From: Pseudomonas panipatensis | Lineage (GTDB): Bacteria; Pseudomonadota; Gammaproteobacteria; Pseudomonadales; Pseudomonadaceae | NCBI RefSeq assembly: GCF_900099785.1 | Contig: NZ_FNDS01000005.1 | Coordinates: 62,001-126,000, forward strand | Direction: 5' to 3' | Length of the DNA: 64,000 nt | In this document: positions 9,366-19,823 of the stretch, one piece after another | Layout of the letters: each line of letters begins with the position of its first letter | Numbering within the stretch: position 1 is the first letter of the stretch | Notes under the pieces: generated by a model | The model's input: only the letters and a program-made list of their open reading frames with translations | Databases searched by the model: none | Told to the model about the DNA's origin: nothing | Translations under genes and position numbers: made by a program

Positions 9366-10430
9366 TCAGTCGATGCCGTGACGGCGCAGTGCCCACTCCA
9401 CGTGTTCGCGCACCAGTTCCGAGGCACACCCGCGGCGCGCCTTCAGCGCCTCGATCACCGGGATGCTCGAAGGTGCGTTGCCCAGGCCGACCGCCAGGTT
9501 GCGTAACCAGCGCTCATAACCGGCGCGGCGCAGTGGCGAGCCTTCGGTACGGCTGAGGAACTCCTCCTCGCTCCACAGGAACAGTTCCGCCAGTTCTGCG
9601 TTGTCGAGGCCATGGCGTGGCTGGAAATCACCCTGCTCGGTGGGGCGGGCGAAGCGGTTCCAGGGGCAGACCATCTGGCAGTCGTCGCAACCGAACACAC
9701 GATTGCCGATGGGCGCGCGCAGCGCTTCTGGAATCGGACCTTTCAGTTCGATGGTCAGGTAGGAAATGCAGCGCCGCGCATCCAGCACATAGGGGGCGAC
9801 GAAGGCCGCGGTGGGGCAGATGTCCAGGCAGGCCGAGCAACGCCCGCAGTGTTCGCTGCCATGGGCCTCGTCCAGCGGCAGCGGCAGGTCGGTGTACAGC
9901 TCGCCGAGGAAGAAGTAGCTGCCAGCCTTGCGGTTCAACAGCAGGGTGTTCTTGCCGATCCAGCCGAGGCCGGCCTGCTCGCCGATGGCCTTCTCCAGCA
10001 CCGGCGCACTGTCGACGAAGGCGCGGTAGCCGAACGGGCCGACCGCTTGCTGGATGCGTTCGGCCAGTTGCTGCAGGCGCTTGCGGATCAGCTTGTGGTA
10101 GTCGCGGCCGAGGGCGTAGCGCGATACATAGGCCTTGCTCGGGGCGCCGAGCACCTGGGCCATGCGGGTATCGCCGGGCAGGTAGTCCATGCGCAGGGAG
10201 ATCACCCGCAGGGTGCCGGGCACCAGCTCGTCCGGGCGCCAGCGCTTGCTGCCGTGCGCGCCCATGTAGTCCATCTCGCCCTGGTAGCCGGCGGCGAGCC
10301 AGCGTTGCAGATGCTCGCCGTGGCGTTCCAGGTCCAGTCCACTGATACCGACCTGCTGGAAGCCCAGTTCGCGGCCCCAGGTCTTGATGCGTTGGGCGAT
10401 GTCGCTGTAATCGGGGGAGGAATCGTGCAT
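9366..10430 (-). CDS. queG: Epoxyqueuosine reductase QueG
   Basis: 354 aa cytoplasmic enzyme performing the last step of queuosine synthesis on tRNA, reducing epoxyqueuosine with cobalamin and two [4Fe-4S] clusters. The ferredoxin-like cluster motifs [12 protein letters not shown] and [11 protein letters not shown] are both visible, along with the flanking [11 protein letters not shown] block. The start at 10430 ([16 protein letters not shown]) is chosen by family length; 40 upstream in-frame codons run into the nnrD promoter region. Divergent from nnrD with an 83-nt spacer. Confidence 0.95.
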   Translation of the reverse strand: MHDSSPDYSDIAQRIKTWGRELGFQQVGISGLDLERHGEHLQRWLAAGYQGEMDYMGAHGSKRWRPDELVPGTLRVISLRMDYLPGDTRMAQVLGAPSKAYVSRYALGRDYHKLIRKRLQQLAERIQQAVGPFGYRAFVDSAPVLEKAIGEQAGLGWIGKNTLLLNRKAGSYFFLGELYTDLPLPLDEAHGSEHCGRCSACLDICPTAAFVAPYVLDARRCISYLTIELKGPIPEALRAPIGNRVFGCDDCQMVCPWNRFARPTEQGDFQPRHGLDNAELAELFLWSEEEFLSRTEGSPLRRAGYERWLRNLAVGLGNAPSSIPVIEALKARRGCASELVREHVEWALRRHGID

Positions 10431-10513
10431 GGGGGGGCGGGAAAGCGGGACCGGGGTGCGTATAATTCTGCCAGACCTCGCCAGCCGGCGCCGACTCTCC
10501 GCGCGGATACCCG

Positions 10514-12016
10514 ATGAACTCGCATCCCCACGACACCCTGCCGACCGCACTGTACAGCGCCCAGCAGGTGCGCGACCTCGACGCGCGCCTGATCGCCGCT
10601 GGCACGCCCGGCTTCGACCTCATGCAGCGCGCTGCCCATGCCGCCTGGCGCGCCTTGCGCCGGCGCTGGCCGGACGCCGGCGGCCTGAGCGTTCTCGCCG
10701 GGCGCGGCAACAATGCCGGCGACGGCTATCTGGTGGCGGCCCTGGCCAAGCGTGCCGGTTGGCAGGTGCGCGTGCTGGCGCTGGGCGATCCGGCTCAGCT
10801 CACTGGCGATGCCGCCTTGGCGCACGCCGAAGCCCTGGCGGCCGGGGTGCCCATCCTGCCTTGGCACGAGCATGCCGAACTGCATGGCGTGCTGGTCGAT
10901 GCGTTGCTGGGTACCGGGCTGGGTGGCGAGGTGCGCGAGCCGTATGCCGAGGCCATTCGCCGCATCAACGCCAGTGGCCTGCCGGTGTTGGCGATCGACA
11001 TTCCCTCGGGGCTGAGTGCCGATACCGGCAATGTGCTGGGCGTCGCCGTGCGCGCAGACCTCACCGTGACCTTCATCGGCCTCAAGCTCGGCCTGTTTAC
11101 CGCCGATGGACCGGATCATTGTGGCGATCTGGTCTTCGATGACCTTGACGCCGATCCGCAGCAGTATCCCGCCAGTGCCCTGGCCACGCGCCTTTCCCCC
11201 ATCGTTCTCGGGCATCTGGCGCCACGGCTCAAGGCCGCGCACAAAGGCTTGTTCGGCCACCTGCTGGTGATCGGTGGCGATCACGGGATGGGCGGTGCCG
11301 CTTTGCTGGCGGCGGAGGCAGCGCTGCGCACCGGCGCCGGGCTGGTGTCCGTTGCGACACGCGCCGTGCATGTGCCCGCTGCCCTGGCGCGGCGCCCGGA
11401 GCTGATGGCGCATGGCGTGGTGTCGTCCGCCGACTTGCTGCGCCTGGCGGAGCGTGCCGGCGTGCTGGTAGTCGGGCCGGGCATCGGCCGCAACGCCTGG
11501 GGGCGCTGCCTGCTGAGTGCCGCTGCGAGCCTCGATCGGGTCCAGGTGTGGGATGCCGATGCACTCAATCTGTTGGCCGAAGAGCAGGTCCAGCGGCCCG
11601 TCGGGGAACTGGTGATCACGCCGCATCCGGCCGAGGCGGCCCGCCTGCTTGGTTGCAGCACCGCCCAGGTGCAGGTGGACCGCGCCCACGCCGCGCGGGA
11701 GTTGGCGAGTCGCTACCGGGCGGTGGTGGTGCTCAAGGGCGTGGGCAGTCTGGTGGCGGCTCCGGATGGTCGCTTGGCGCTCTGCTCCCATGGCCATCCG
11801 GCCATGGCCGGCGCCGGCCTGGGCGATGTCCTGTCCGGTCTGGTCGGTGCCCTGCTGGCGCAGCGCATGGAGGCCTTCGATGCCGCCAGTCTGGCCGTCT
11901 GGCTGCATGCCCGCGGCGGGGAACACCTGGGTGTCGGAGGGCGCGGCCTGGCGGCAAGCGATCTGATCCCCGCCGTTCGTCAGTTACTCGAGGAGACCTG
12001 TCCATGCCTGAATTGA
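10514..12016 (+). CDS. nnrD: Bifunctional NAD(P)H-hydrate epimerase / ADP-dependent dehydratase
   Basis: 500 aa fusion that repairs hydrated NAD(P)H. The N-terminal ~215 residues are a YjeF_N epimerase domain with LAGRGNNAGDGYLVA. The C-terminal half is a ribokinase-like ADP-dependent dehydratase (VIGGDHGMGGAALLAAEAAL, then the GAGLGDVLSG catalytic loop). Its last 13 nt overlap tsaE, so nnrD-tsaE-amiB-mutL form a tightly linked unit. Sometimes named nnr or yjeF. Confidence 0.95.
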   Translation: MNSHPHDTLPTALYSAQQVRDLDARLIAAGTPGFDLMQRAAHAAWRALRRRWPDAGGLSVLAGRGNNAGDGYLVAALAKRAGWQVRVLALGDPAQLTGDAALAHAEALAAGVPILPWHEHAELHGVLVDALLGTGLGGEVREPYAEAIRRINASGLPVLAIDIPSGLSADTGNVLGVAVRADLTVTFIGLKLGLFTADGPDHCGDLVFDDLDADPQQYPASALATRLSPIVLGHLAPRLKAAHKGLFGHLLVIGGDHGMGGAALLAAEAALRTGAGLVSVATRAVHVPAALARRPELMAHGVVSSADLLRLAERAGVLVVGPGIGRNAWGRCLLSAAASLDRVQVWDADALNLLAEEQVQRPVGELVITPHPAEAARLLGCSTAQVQVDRAHAARELASRYRAVVVLKGVGSLVAAPDGRLALCSHGHPAMAGAGLGDVLSGLVGALLAQRMEAFDAASLAVWLHARGGEHLGVGGRGLAASDLIPAVRQLLEETCPCLN

Positions 12017-12471
12017 CCTTGTTCGCCGACGGCGAGGAGGCCATGTACGCACTGGGCCGGCGCATCGCACAGGCCAGCGCCGGGCGCGGAGTCATCTACC
12101 TGCATGGCGATCTGGGGGCGGGCAAGACCACGCTCTCGCGCGGCATTCTGCGCGGGCTTGGACACGAAGGTGCGGTGAAGAGTCCGACCTTTACCCTGGT
12201 CGAGCCCTATGAGATCGCCGGGCAGCGCGCCTTCCATTTCGATCTGTACCGTCTCGCCGATCCCGAGGAGCTGGAATACCTGGGCATCCGTGACTACTTC
12301 GAAGGCGATGCCCTGTGTCTCATCGAGTGGGCTGAACGCGGCTCGGGCATTTTGCCAAAGGCCGACCTGGACATTACCATTACTCCTCAAGCGGGCGGCC
12401 GCATGCTGCGCCTGGAACCGCACGGGGTGCGGGGAGAGGCCTGGTGCGCCGTCATGGCGACGGGGGCATGA
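12004..12471 (+). CDS. tsaE: tRNA threonylcarbamoyladenosine synthesis ATPase TsaE
   Basis: 155 aa. The ATPase partner of TsaB/TsaD in forming t6A37 on ANN-decoding tRNAs. Walker A GDLGAGKT is at residues 35-42, followed by KSPTFTLVEPY and HFDLYRL, characteristic of the family. The start overlaps nnrD by 13 nt (ATG at 12004 inside the end of nnrD), which implies translational coupling. The stop overlaps an ATG of amiB. Confidence 0.96.
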   Translation: MPELTLFADGEEAMYALGRRIAQASAGRGVIYLHGDLGAGKTTLSRGILRGLGHEGAVKSPTFTLVEPYEIAGQRAFHFDLYRLADPEELEYLGIRDYFEGDALCLIEWAERGSGILPKADLDITITPQAGGRMLRLEPHGVRGEAWCAVMATGA

Positions 12472-13916
12472 GAAAAAAGATGGGTTGGGGGTTGCGCCTG
12501 CGGGCGTTGTTGGCCGGGTTGTTCATTCTGCTGGCGTTCAGTGCCGGCGAGGTTCTTGCCGCCGCGCAAATCACACAGGTCAAGAGCGTCCGCTTGTGGC
12601 GTGCGCCTGACAACACCCGCCTGGTGTTCGACCTGTCCGGGCCGGTGCAGCACAGCCTGTTCACCCTGAGTGCGCCCAATCGCATCGTCATCGACCTCAA
12701 TGGTGCGCAACTGACCGGGCCTCTCGACCGGCTCAAGTTGAAAAACACCCCGATCACCTCGGTGCGCTCGGCACAGCGTTCGCCGACCGATTTGCGCCTG
12801 GTGCTGGACCTGTCCGCCCAGGTCACGCCGAAGAGCTTCGTGCTGCCGCCCAACCAGCAGTACGGCAACCGCCTGGTGGTCGATCTCTACGACCAGGGCG
12901 CGGATATCGCGCCCGATGTGCCGGCCACGCCGACGCCCAATGAGCCCGAGACGCCGGTCACGCCCAGTCAGCCCGTCGCCAAGGCGCCGGTGCCCGGCGG
13001 CGGTAAGCGCGACATCATCGTTGCCATCGACGCCGGTCATGGTGGCGAGGACCCGGGTGCATCCGGCCCCAATGGCCTGCACGAGAAAAACATCACCCTG
13101 TCCATCGCCCGCGAGCTGCAGCGGCAGATCAACCAGATGAAGGGCTTCCGCGCCGAGCTGACCCGCTCGGGCGATTACTTCATTCCCCTGCGCGGCCGTA
13201 CCGCCATCGCCCGCAAGAAAGGCGCCGACCTGTTCGTCTCCATCCACGCCGATGCCGCGCCCAGCCGCAGCGCCTTCGGCGCCTCGGTGTTCGCCCTGTC
13301 CGATCGTGGCGCCACCTCCGAAACCGCGCGCTGGCTGGCCGACAGCGAAAACCGTTCCGACCTGATCGGCGGCGACGGCAGCGTCAGCCTGGACGACAAG
13401 GATCATATGCTCGCCGGCGTGCTGCTCGACCTGTCGATGACCGCCACCATGTCCTCCAGCCTGGACGTGGGGCACAAGGTGTTGAGCAATGTCGGCCACG
13501 TCACCTCGCTGCACAAGAATCGCGTGGAGCAGGCGGGCTTCATGGTGCTCAAGTCGCCGGACATTCCGTCGATCCTGGTGGAGACCGGCTTCATCTCCAA
13601 CCCCGATGAGTCGCAGAAGCTGGCCAGTCCGGCGCATCAGCAGGCCCTGGCGCGTTCGATTTCCTCGGGTATCCGCCAGTACTTCGTCCAGACGCCGCCG
13701 CCGGGCACCTATATTGCCTCGCTGCGCGACGGTGGGCAGATTTCGGCCGGCGCGCGCCAGCACGTGGTGCGTGTCGGCGAAAGCCTGTCGATGATCGCCG
13801 CGCGCTACGAAGTGAGCATGGCGGTGCTGCGCTCCAGCAATAACCTGAAAAGCGACAGCGTGCGTGTCGGTCAGGTCCTGAATATTCCGGGGACTTCCCT
13901 GGCGGCCCAGCAATGA
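12468..13916 (+). CDS. amiB: N-acetylmuramoyl-L-alanine amidase AmiB
   Basis: 482 aa periplasmic zinc amidase that splits septal peptidoglycan during daughter-cell separation. Order: signal peptide ([19 protein letters not shown]... to about AAA), AMIN septal-targeting domain (~35-140), Pro-rich linker, amidase_3 catalytic domain with [17 protein letters not shown], and a C-terminal LysM ([13 protein letters not shown]...). The start is ambiguous. ATG at 12468 overlaps the tsaE stop as ATGA, but an in-frame GTG at 12444 has a better Shine-Dalgarno (GGGGAGAGG, 12431-12439) and would add 8 residues. The stop overlaps mutL as ATGA. Confidence 0.95.
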   Translation: MRKKMGWGLRLRALLAGLFILLAFSAGEVLAAAQITQVKSVRLWRAPDNTRLVFDLSGPVQHSLFTLSAPNRIVIDLNGAQLTGPLDRLKLKNTPITSVRSAQRSPTDLRLVLDLSAQVTPKSFVLPPNQQYGNRLVVDLYDQGADIAPDVPATPTPNEPETPVTPSQPVAKAPVPGGGKRDIIVAIDAGHGGEDPGASGPNGLHEKNITLSIARELQRQINQMKGFRAELTRSGDYFIPLRGRTAIARKKGADLFVSIHADAAPSRSAFGASVFALSDRGATSETARWLADSENRSDLIGGDGSVSLDDKDHMLAGVLLDLSMTATMSSSLDVGHKVLSNVGHVTSLHKNRVEQAGFMVLKSPDIPSILVETGFISNPDESQKLASPAHQQALARSISSGIRQYFVQTPPPGTYIASLRDGGQISAGARQHVVRVGESLSMIAARYEVSMAVLRSSNNLKSDSVRVGQVLNIPGTSLAAQQ

Positions 13917-15808
13917 GCGAAATCCGCCGTATCCAACTGCTGAGCCCGCGCTTGGCCAACCAGATCGCTGCCGGCGAGGTGGTCGAGCGCCCGGCCTCGG
14001 TCATCAAGGAGTTGCTGGAGAACAGTCTGGACGCTGGCGCCCGGCGCATCGACGTCGAGGTTGAGCAGGGGGGCGTCAAGTTGCTGCGGGTGCGTGACGA
14101 CGGTGGGGGCATACCGGCGGATGACTTGCCGCTGGCCCTGGCGCGCCACGCCACCAGCAAGATTCGCGAACTGGAAGACCTGGAGCGGGTCATCAGCCTG
14201 GGCTTCCGCGGCGAGGCACTGGCCTCGATCAGCTCGGTTTCGCGCCTGACCATGACCTCTCGTACCGCCGACGCCGGAGAAGCCTGGCAGGTGGAAACCG
14301 AGGGGCGCGACATGCAGCCGCGCGTGCAGCCGGCCGCGCACCCCGTCGGGACCAGCGTGGAAGTCCGCGATCTATTCTTCAATACGCCGGCGCGGCGCAA
14401 ATTCCTGCGTGCCGAGAAGACTGAATTCGATCACCTCCAGGAAGTCATCAAGCGCCTGGCCCTGGCGCGTTTCGATGTCGCTTTCCACCTGCGTCACAAC
14501 GGCAAGACTGTGTTCGCCCTGCACGAGGCTGGCGACGAAGTGTCCCGTGCGCGCCGGGTCGGTGCGGTCTGCGGTTCAGCGTTCCTCGAACAGGCGCTGC
14601 CCATCGAGGTCGAGCGCAACGGCCTGCACCTGTGGGGTTGGGTCGGCCTGCCGACCTTCTCGCGCAGCCAGCCGGACCTGCAGTATTTCTACGTCAACGG
14701 CCGCATGGTGCGCGATAAACTGGTCGCCCATGCAGTGCGCCAGGCCTATCGCGACGTGCTCTACAACGGCCGCCACCCGACCTTCGTGCTGTTCTTCGAG
14801 GTCGATCCGGCGGTGGTCGATGTCAACGTGCACCCGACCAAGCACGAAGTGCGTTTCCGTGACAGTCGCATGGTCCATGACTTCCTCTATGGCACCTTGC
14901 ATCGCGCACTCGCCGAAGTGCGTCCGGACGACCAGTTGGCGCCGCCGGGGGCGATCAGTCTCACGGTCGCTCGCCCGACCGGGCAGGCTGCGGGCGAGTT
15001 CGGTCCCCAGGGGGAGATGCGCCTGTCCGACAAGGTTCTGGAAGCGCCGATCGCGGCTCGCTCGCCATCTGGCGGTGTGTCCAGTGGCTATGGCTACCAG
15101 CCTCCGCGTCCGGAAATGCCGCCGCTGGCCGAGGCGCAGGGGGCTTATCGCACGTTCTTCGCGCCGCTCGCCGAGCCAGCGGCGCCAGCCAGTGCGCAGG
15201 CGCTGCCGGAAAGCGCCCAGGACATCCCGCCGCTGGGCTATGCCCTGGCGCAATTGAAAGGCATCTACATCCTTGCCGAGAACGCCCATGGTCTGGTGCT
15301 GGTGGATATGCATGCCGCCCATGAGCGCATTACCTATGAGCGCCTCAAGCTTGCCATGGACAGCGAGGGATTGCGGGGGCAGCCCTTGCTGGTGCCTGAG
15401 TCGATCGCCGTCAGCGAGCGCGAGGCCGATTGCGCCGAAGAGCACGCTGCCTGGTTCGGCAAGCTCGGCTTCGAGCTGCAGCGGCTGGGGCCGGAGACAC
15501 TGGCGATCCGGCAGGTTCCCGCTTTGCTCAAGCAGGCCGAGGCGACCCAGTTGGTGCGTGACGTGCTCGCCGACCTGTTGGAGTACGGAACCAGCGATCG
15601 CATCCAGGCGCATCTCAACGAGTTGCTCGGCACCATGGCCTGTCATGGTGCGGTGCGCGCCAATCGGCGCCTGAGCTTGCCGGAGATGAACGGGCTGTTG
15701 CGCGATATGGAAACCACCGAGCGCAGCGGGCAGTGCAACCACGGGCGCCCGACCTGGACCCAGTTGGGATTGGACGAACTGGACAAGCTTTTCCTCCGCG
15801 GTCGGTAG
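13913..15808 (+). CDS. mutL: DNA mismatch repair protein MutL
   Basis: 631 aa. N-terminal GHKL ATPase ([33 protein letters not shown]), linker, and C-terminal dimerisation/endonuclease domain. It has DMHAAHE at 465-471 followed by RITYE, a variant of the DQHAxxExxxxE endonuclease motif, plus ACHGAVRA near the end. It is therefore the nicking type of MutL, as in other pseudomonads, which lack MutH. Starts inside the amiB stop (ATGA). Confidence 0.97.
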   Translation: MSEIRRIQLLSPRLANQIAAGEVVERPASVIKELLENSLDAGARRIDVEVEQGGVKLLRVRDDGGGIPADDLPLALARHATSKIRELEDLERVISLGFRGEALASISSVSRLTMTSRTADAGEAWQVETEGRDMQPRVQPAAHPVGTSVEVRDLFFNTPARRKFLRAEKTEFDHLQEVIKRLALARFDVAFHLRHNGKTVFALHEAGDEVSRARRVGAVCGSAFLEQALPIEVERNGLHLWGWVGLPTFSRSQPDLQYFYVNGRMVRDKLVAHAVRQAYRDVLYNGRHPTFVLFFEVDPAVVDVNVHPTKHEVRFRDSRMVHDFLYGTLHRALAEVRPDDQLAPPGAISLTVARPTGQAAGEFGPQGEMRLSDKVLEAPIAARSPSGGVSSGYGYQPPRPEMPPLAEAQGAYRTFFAPLAEPAAPASAQALPESAQDIPPLGYALAQLKGIYILAENAHGLVLVDMHAAHERITYERLKLAMDSEGLRGQPLLVPESIAVSEREADCAEEHAAWFGKLGFELQRLGPETLAIRQVPALLKQAEATQLVRDVLADLLEYGTSDRIQAHLNELLGTMACHGAVRANRRLSLPEMNGLLRDMETTERSGQCNHGRPTWTQLGLDELDKLFLRGR

Positions 15809-15929
15809 GGCATTGCTGATCGTCGTGGTCAATGGCGCCTGAAAAGTACAAACAGATTCCGACTTTCTGTGACTTGCGGCCGCTGGCCGGCGCCCGGAAA
15901 CTATGCGCTTTCGTTTGTCTGAGCCGCCA

Positions 15930-16895
15930 ATGTCCGCTTTGCCTCCCGCTATCTTCCTCATGGGCCCCACTGCCGCCGGCAAGACCGATCTGGCATTGGA
16001 ACTGGCCCGGGTGCTGCCGTGCGAGCTGATCAGCGTGGATTCGGCACTGATCTACCGTGGCATGGATATCGGTACGGCCAAGCCGTCGAAGCAGGTTCTG
16101 GCCGAGTTTCCGCACCGGCTGATCGACATTCGTGACCCGGCGCAGAGCTACTCGGCGGCGGAATTCCGTGCCGATGCCCTCGCGGCCATGGCGGAAATCA
16201 CCGCGGCAGGGCGCATTCCGCTGTTGGTGGGCGGCACCATGTTGTATTTCAAAGCATTGCTGGAAGGCCTGGCGGATATGCCCAGCGCCGATCCCGCGCT
16301 GCGCGCCGAGCTGGAAGCCTGGGCCGAAGCCGAGGGCTGGGCGGCCTTGCATGCCGAGCTGGCGCGGGTCGATCCGGAGTCGGCGGCGCGTATTCATCCC
16401 AACGATCCGCAACGCCTGATCCGTGCACTCGAGGTATATCGCGTCAGTGGCATGTCGATGAGCGACCATCGACGGCGCCAGGCGAGTGAAAATGCGGGTT
16501 TCGGCGCGCCAGGCGGGGTGCAATTGCCGTATACTGTCGCGCACCTGGCGATTGCCCCTCTGCAGCGTCAGGTACTGCACGCGCGTATCGCGCAACGTTT
16601 TCGTCAGATGCTCGAACAGGGTTTCGTTGCCGAGGTCGAAGCACTTCGCGCAAGAAGTGACTTGCACGCCGGGCTGCCGTCTATTCGTGCTGTAGGCTAC
16701 CGACAGGTATGGGATTACCTGGAGGGTAAAGTGTCCTACGCTGAAATGGAGGAGCGCGGAGTCATCGCCACCCGACAGCTAGCCAAGCGCCAGTTCACCT
16801 GGTTGCGAAGCTGGAGCCATCTACACTGGTTGGACAGTCTGGCAGGCGACAATCTGCGGCGTGCCTTGAAATATCTTGAGGCGGTCTCCATATAG
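15930..16895 (+). CDS. miaA: tRNA dimethylallyltransferase MiaA
   Basis: 321 aa. Adds the dimethylallyl group to A37 of UNN-decoding tRNAs. P-loop GPTAAGKT is at residues 12-19, followed by the [16 protein letters not shown] block. The start at 15930 ([14 protein letters not shown]) is preferred over an in-frame ATG at 15903 because only then does the P-loop lie at its usual distance. It is followed by hfq, the classic miaA-hfq-hflX order; hfq may also be expressed from within or just after miaA. Confidence 0.96.
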   Translation: MSALPPAIFLMGPTAAGKTDLALELARVLPCELISVDSALIYRGMDIGTAKPSKQVLAEFPHRLIDIRDPAQSYSAAEFRADALAAMAEITAAGRIPLLVGGTMLYFKALLEGLADMPSADPALRAELEAWAEAEGWAALHAELARVDPESAARIHPNDPQRLIRALEVYRVSGMSMSDHRRRQASENAGFGAPGGVQLPYTVAHLAIAPLQRQVLHARIAQRFRQMLEQGFVAEVEALRARSDLHAGLPSIRAVGYRQVWDYLEGKVSYAEMEERGVIATRQLAKRQFTWLRSWSHLHWLDSLAGDNLRRALKYLEAVSI

Positions 16896-16972
16896 GTTCG
16901 AGACCGTTATTCAGCCGTCTATCCTTGGGGTTACCGACGGCACTAAGCCATTCGACCATTACTAAATCTTGA

Positions 16973-17242
<270 letters not shown>

Positions 17243-17254
17243 CGGGAGCCTGTC

Positions 17255-18556
17255 TTGTTCTTTGAGCGCCCGGGCGGTGGGGAAAGGGCCATTCTGGTCC
17301 ATCTGGAAGGTCAGGACCCCGAGGCGCGCGAAGATCCGCAGGAGTTCCAGGAATTGGCGCGTTCGGCGGGCGCGGAATCAGTGGCTTTCGTCAGTGTTTC
17401 GCGCCACCAGCCCTCAGCCAAGTATCTGATCGGTAGTGGCAAGGTCGACGAGCTGCGCGAGTTGGTGCAGGCGCAGAAAGTCGAACTGATCATCTTCAAT
17501 CACACCCTGACGCCCAGCCAGGAACGCAACCTTGAGCGTGCGTTCGAGTGCCGGGTGCTCGATCGTACCGGGTTGATCCTCGACATCTTCGCCCAGCGTG
17601 CCCGCACCCATGAGGGCAAGCTGCAGGTGGAGCTGGCGCAGCTTGAGCATATGAGTACGCGCCTTGTGCGTGGTTGGACTCACCTCGAGCGGCAGAAGGG
17701 TGGTATCGGTCTGCGCGGTCCGGGCGAAACCCAGCTGGAAACCGACCGTCGTCTCCTGCGCGCGCGCATCCGGCAGATCAAGCAGCGCCTGGAAAAGGTT
17801 CGCAGCCAGCGTGAGCAGGCTCGTCGTGGCCGGCGTCGCGCGGAAATTCCCTCGGTTTCTCTGGTCGGCTATACCAACGCCGGCAAATCTACCTTGTTCA
17901 ACGCGTTGACCACCTCCGATGTCTATGCGGCGAACCAGTTGTTCGCCACGCTTGATCCGACTCTGCGCCGGCTCGAGCTGGCGGATGTCGGGCCGGTCGT
18001 GCTTGCGGATACCGTGGGGTTCATCCGGCATTTGCCGCACAAGCTGGTCGAAGCCTTCCGCGCTACGCTGGAAGAATCGAGTAATGCCGATCTGTTGCTG
18101 CATGTGATCGACTCCCATGAGCCGGAGCGTACGGCTCAGATCGAGCAGGTGCATGCGGTGCTCAGCGAGATCGGCGCCAACGAGCTGCCGATGCTCGAGG
18201 TGTACAACAAGATCGATTTGTTGCCGGATTTCGAGGCGCAGATTCAGCGCGACGAATCCGGTAAGCCCATTCGGGTCTGGCTCTCGGCACAAGAGGGGCG
18301 TGGACTCGACCTGTTGAAGAAAGCGGTAGCTGAGCTGCTGGGCGATGACTTGTTCGTCGGTACGCTCTGTCTCCCGCAGCGCCTCGGTCGTTTGCGTGCG
18401 CAGTTCTTCGAGCTGGGCGCGGTGCAGTCCGAGGAACATGATGAGCAAGGACGCGCCGTGTTGCAGGTTCGCCTGCCGCGTGTCGAGTTGAACCGCCTGG
18501 TGAGCCGTGAAGGTTGGCAGCCGGCGGAGTTCATTGCGCAACACACTTTGCAATAA
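17255..18556 (+). CDS. hflX: Ribosome-splitting GTPase HflX
   Basis: 433 aa. Binds the 50S subunit and splits stalled ribosomes under heat or antibiotic stress. The N-terminal HflX domain ends in a helical linker with RGPGETQLETDRR; the G domain begins with GYTNAGKS (205-212), followed by DTVGFIRHLP (G3) and NKID (G4). The start is TTG at 17255 with GGGAG at 17244-17248; MFFERPGGGERAI is the usual N-terminus. A hairpin separates it from hflK. Confidence 0.95.
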   Translation: MFFERPGGGERAILVHLEGQDPEAREDPQEFQELARSAGAESVAFVSVSRHQPSAKYLIGSGKVDELRELVQAQKVELIIFNHTLTPSQERNLERAFECRVLDRTGLILDIFAQRARTHEGKLQVELAQLEHMSTRLVRGWTHLERQKGGIGLRGPGETQLETDRRLLRARIRQIKQRLEKVRSQREQARRGRRRAEIPSVSLVGYTNAGKSTLFNALTTSDVYAANQLFATLDPTLRRLELADVGPVVLADTVGFIRHLPHKLVEAFRATLEESSNADLLLHVIDSHEPERTAQIEQVHAVLSEIGANELPMLEVYNKIDLLPDFEAQIQRDESGKPIRVWLSAQEGRGLDLLKKAVAELLGDDLFVGTLCLPQRLGRLRAQFFELGAVQSEEHDEQGRAVLQVRLPRVELNRLVSREGWQPAEFIAQHTLQ

Positions 18557-18608
18557 AGCCCGGAGCGGTGCTTTTGGCACTGGAGTGGGCATTCTGTAGC
18601 ATTGGTGG

Positions 18609-18625
18609 GCGCGCCGTAGGCGCGC
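18609..18625 (+). other. Hairpin between hflX and hflK
   Basis: GCGCGCC (18609-18615), loop GTA, GGCGCGC (18619-18625). A 7-bp GC-only stem 25 nt before hflK, with no U-tract, so not an intrinsic terminator. It could be an RNA processing or stability element. Confidence 0.35.
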
Positions 18626-18650
18626 TTCGCGTCATCAGATGGAGAGCGCT

Positions 18651-19823
18651 ATGGCTTGGAATGAGCCGGGTGACAACTCGAACAAGAATGATCAGGACCC
18701 CTGGGGTGGACGCCGTGGTGGCGGCCGCCAGGGCCCTCCGGATCTGGACGAGGCCTTCCGCAAGCTGCAGGAAAGCCTGAATCGTATATTCGGCGGCAAG
18801 AAACGTGGTGGTGGTCCGGTGGGGGGCGGCAAGGGCGGTGGTGGCCTGAGTCTGTTCGGCATCGGTCTCGCCGTGGTGGCTGCGATTTGGCTGTACAACG
18901 CCATCTACGTGGTGGACGAACAGGAGCAGGCGGTGATCCTGCGTATGGGCAAATACCACGATACCGTGGGGCCCGGCCTGAACTTCTACTTCCCGCCGAT
19001 CGATCGCAGGTTCCAGGAAAACGTCACTCGCGAGCGTGCCTACAGCAAGCAAGGGCAGATGCTTACCGAGGACGAGAACATCGTCGAAGTGCCGCTCACC
19101 GTGCAGTACAAGATCAGCAACCTGAAGGACTTCGTGCTGAACGTCGATCAGCCGGAAGTCAGCCTGCAGCATGCCACCGAGAGCGCCCTGCGCCATGTGG
19201 CGGGCTCCACGACCATGGACCAGATCCTTACCGAGGGCCGCGAGCAGATGGCCACCGAGGTGCGGGATCGTCTGCAGCGATTCCTGGATACCTACAAGAC
19301 CGGCATCACCGTGACCCAGGTGAACATTCAGAGTGCCGCCGCGCCGCGTGAGGTGCAGGAAGCCTTCGATGACGTGATACGTGCTCGCGAAGACGAGCAA
19401 CGTGAGAAGAACCAGGCCGAGGCCTATGCCAACGGCGTGGTGCCGGAGGCTCGTGGTCAGGCTCAGCGCATCATCGAAGAAGCCAACGGCTACCGCGATG
19501 AAGTGGTTTCGCGTGCCCAGGGCGAGGCGGATCGCTTCGGCAAGCTGGCTGCCGAGTACCACAAGGCGCCCGAGGTGACGCGCCAGCGTCTGTACCTGGA
19601 TACCATGCAGGAAGTGCTGTCGCAGACCAGCAAGGTCCTGGTCGGTGGTCAGCAGGGGCAGAACAATCTGATCTACCTGCCGCTGGACAAGATGATGGAT
19701 GGCCGTGGCTCGGCAACCCCTAACAGTGCGCCGAGCAGCAGTACGAGCAGCACGCCGGATCTCGGTGCGCGGGTCGCCAATGACCTGCAACAGCGTGATC
19801 TGCGTTCCAGGGAGAGCCGCTGA
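18651..19823 (+). CDS. hflK: FtsH protease modulator HflK
   Basis: 390 aa. With HflC it forms the large periplasmic-facing SPFH complex around FtsH and restrains its proteolysis of membrane proteins. Gly-rich N-terminal cytoplasmic region (residues 1-75, e.g. GGRRGGGRQGPP), one TM segment (~76-96), then an SPFH/band-7 domain and a long helical region. ATG at 18651 has GGAG 6 nt upstream; an in-frame ATG at 18639 lies before that Shine-Dalgarno. The stop overlaps hflC as TGATG. Confidence 0.95.
   Translation: MAWNEPGDNSNKNDQDPWGGRRGGGRQGPPDLDEAFRKLQESLNRIFGGKKRGGGPVGGGKGGGGLSLFGIGLAVVAAIWLYNAIYVVDEQEQAVILRMGKYHDTVGPGLNFYFPPIDRRFQENVTRERAYSKQGQMLTEDENIVEVPLTVQYKISNLKDFVLNVDQPEVSLQHATESALRHVAGSTTMDQILTEGREQMATEVRDRLQRFLDTYKTGITVTQVNIQSAAAPREVQEAFDDVIRAREDEQREKNQAEAYANGVVPEARGQAQRIIEEANGYRDEVVSRAQGEADRFGKLAAEYHKAPEVTRQRLYLDTMQEVLSQTSKVLVGGQQGQNNLIYLPLDKMMDGRGSATPNSAPSSSTSSTPDLGARVANDLQQRDLRSRESR

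Noticed and set aside
8702-9427. N-terminal extension of rsgA
   Set aside because: The frame continues antisense through all of orn; the family start [10 protein letters not shown] is at 8701.
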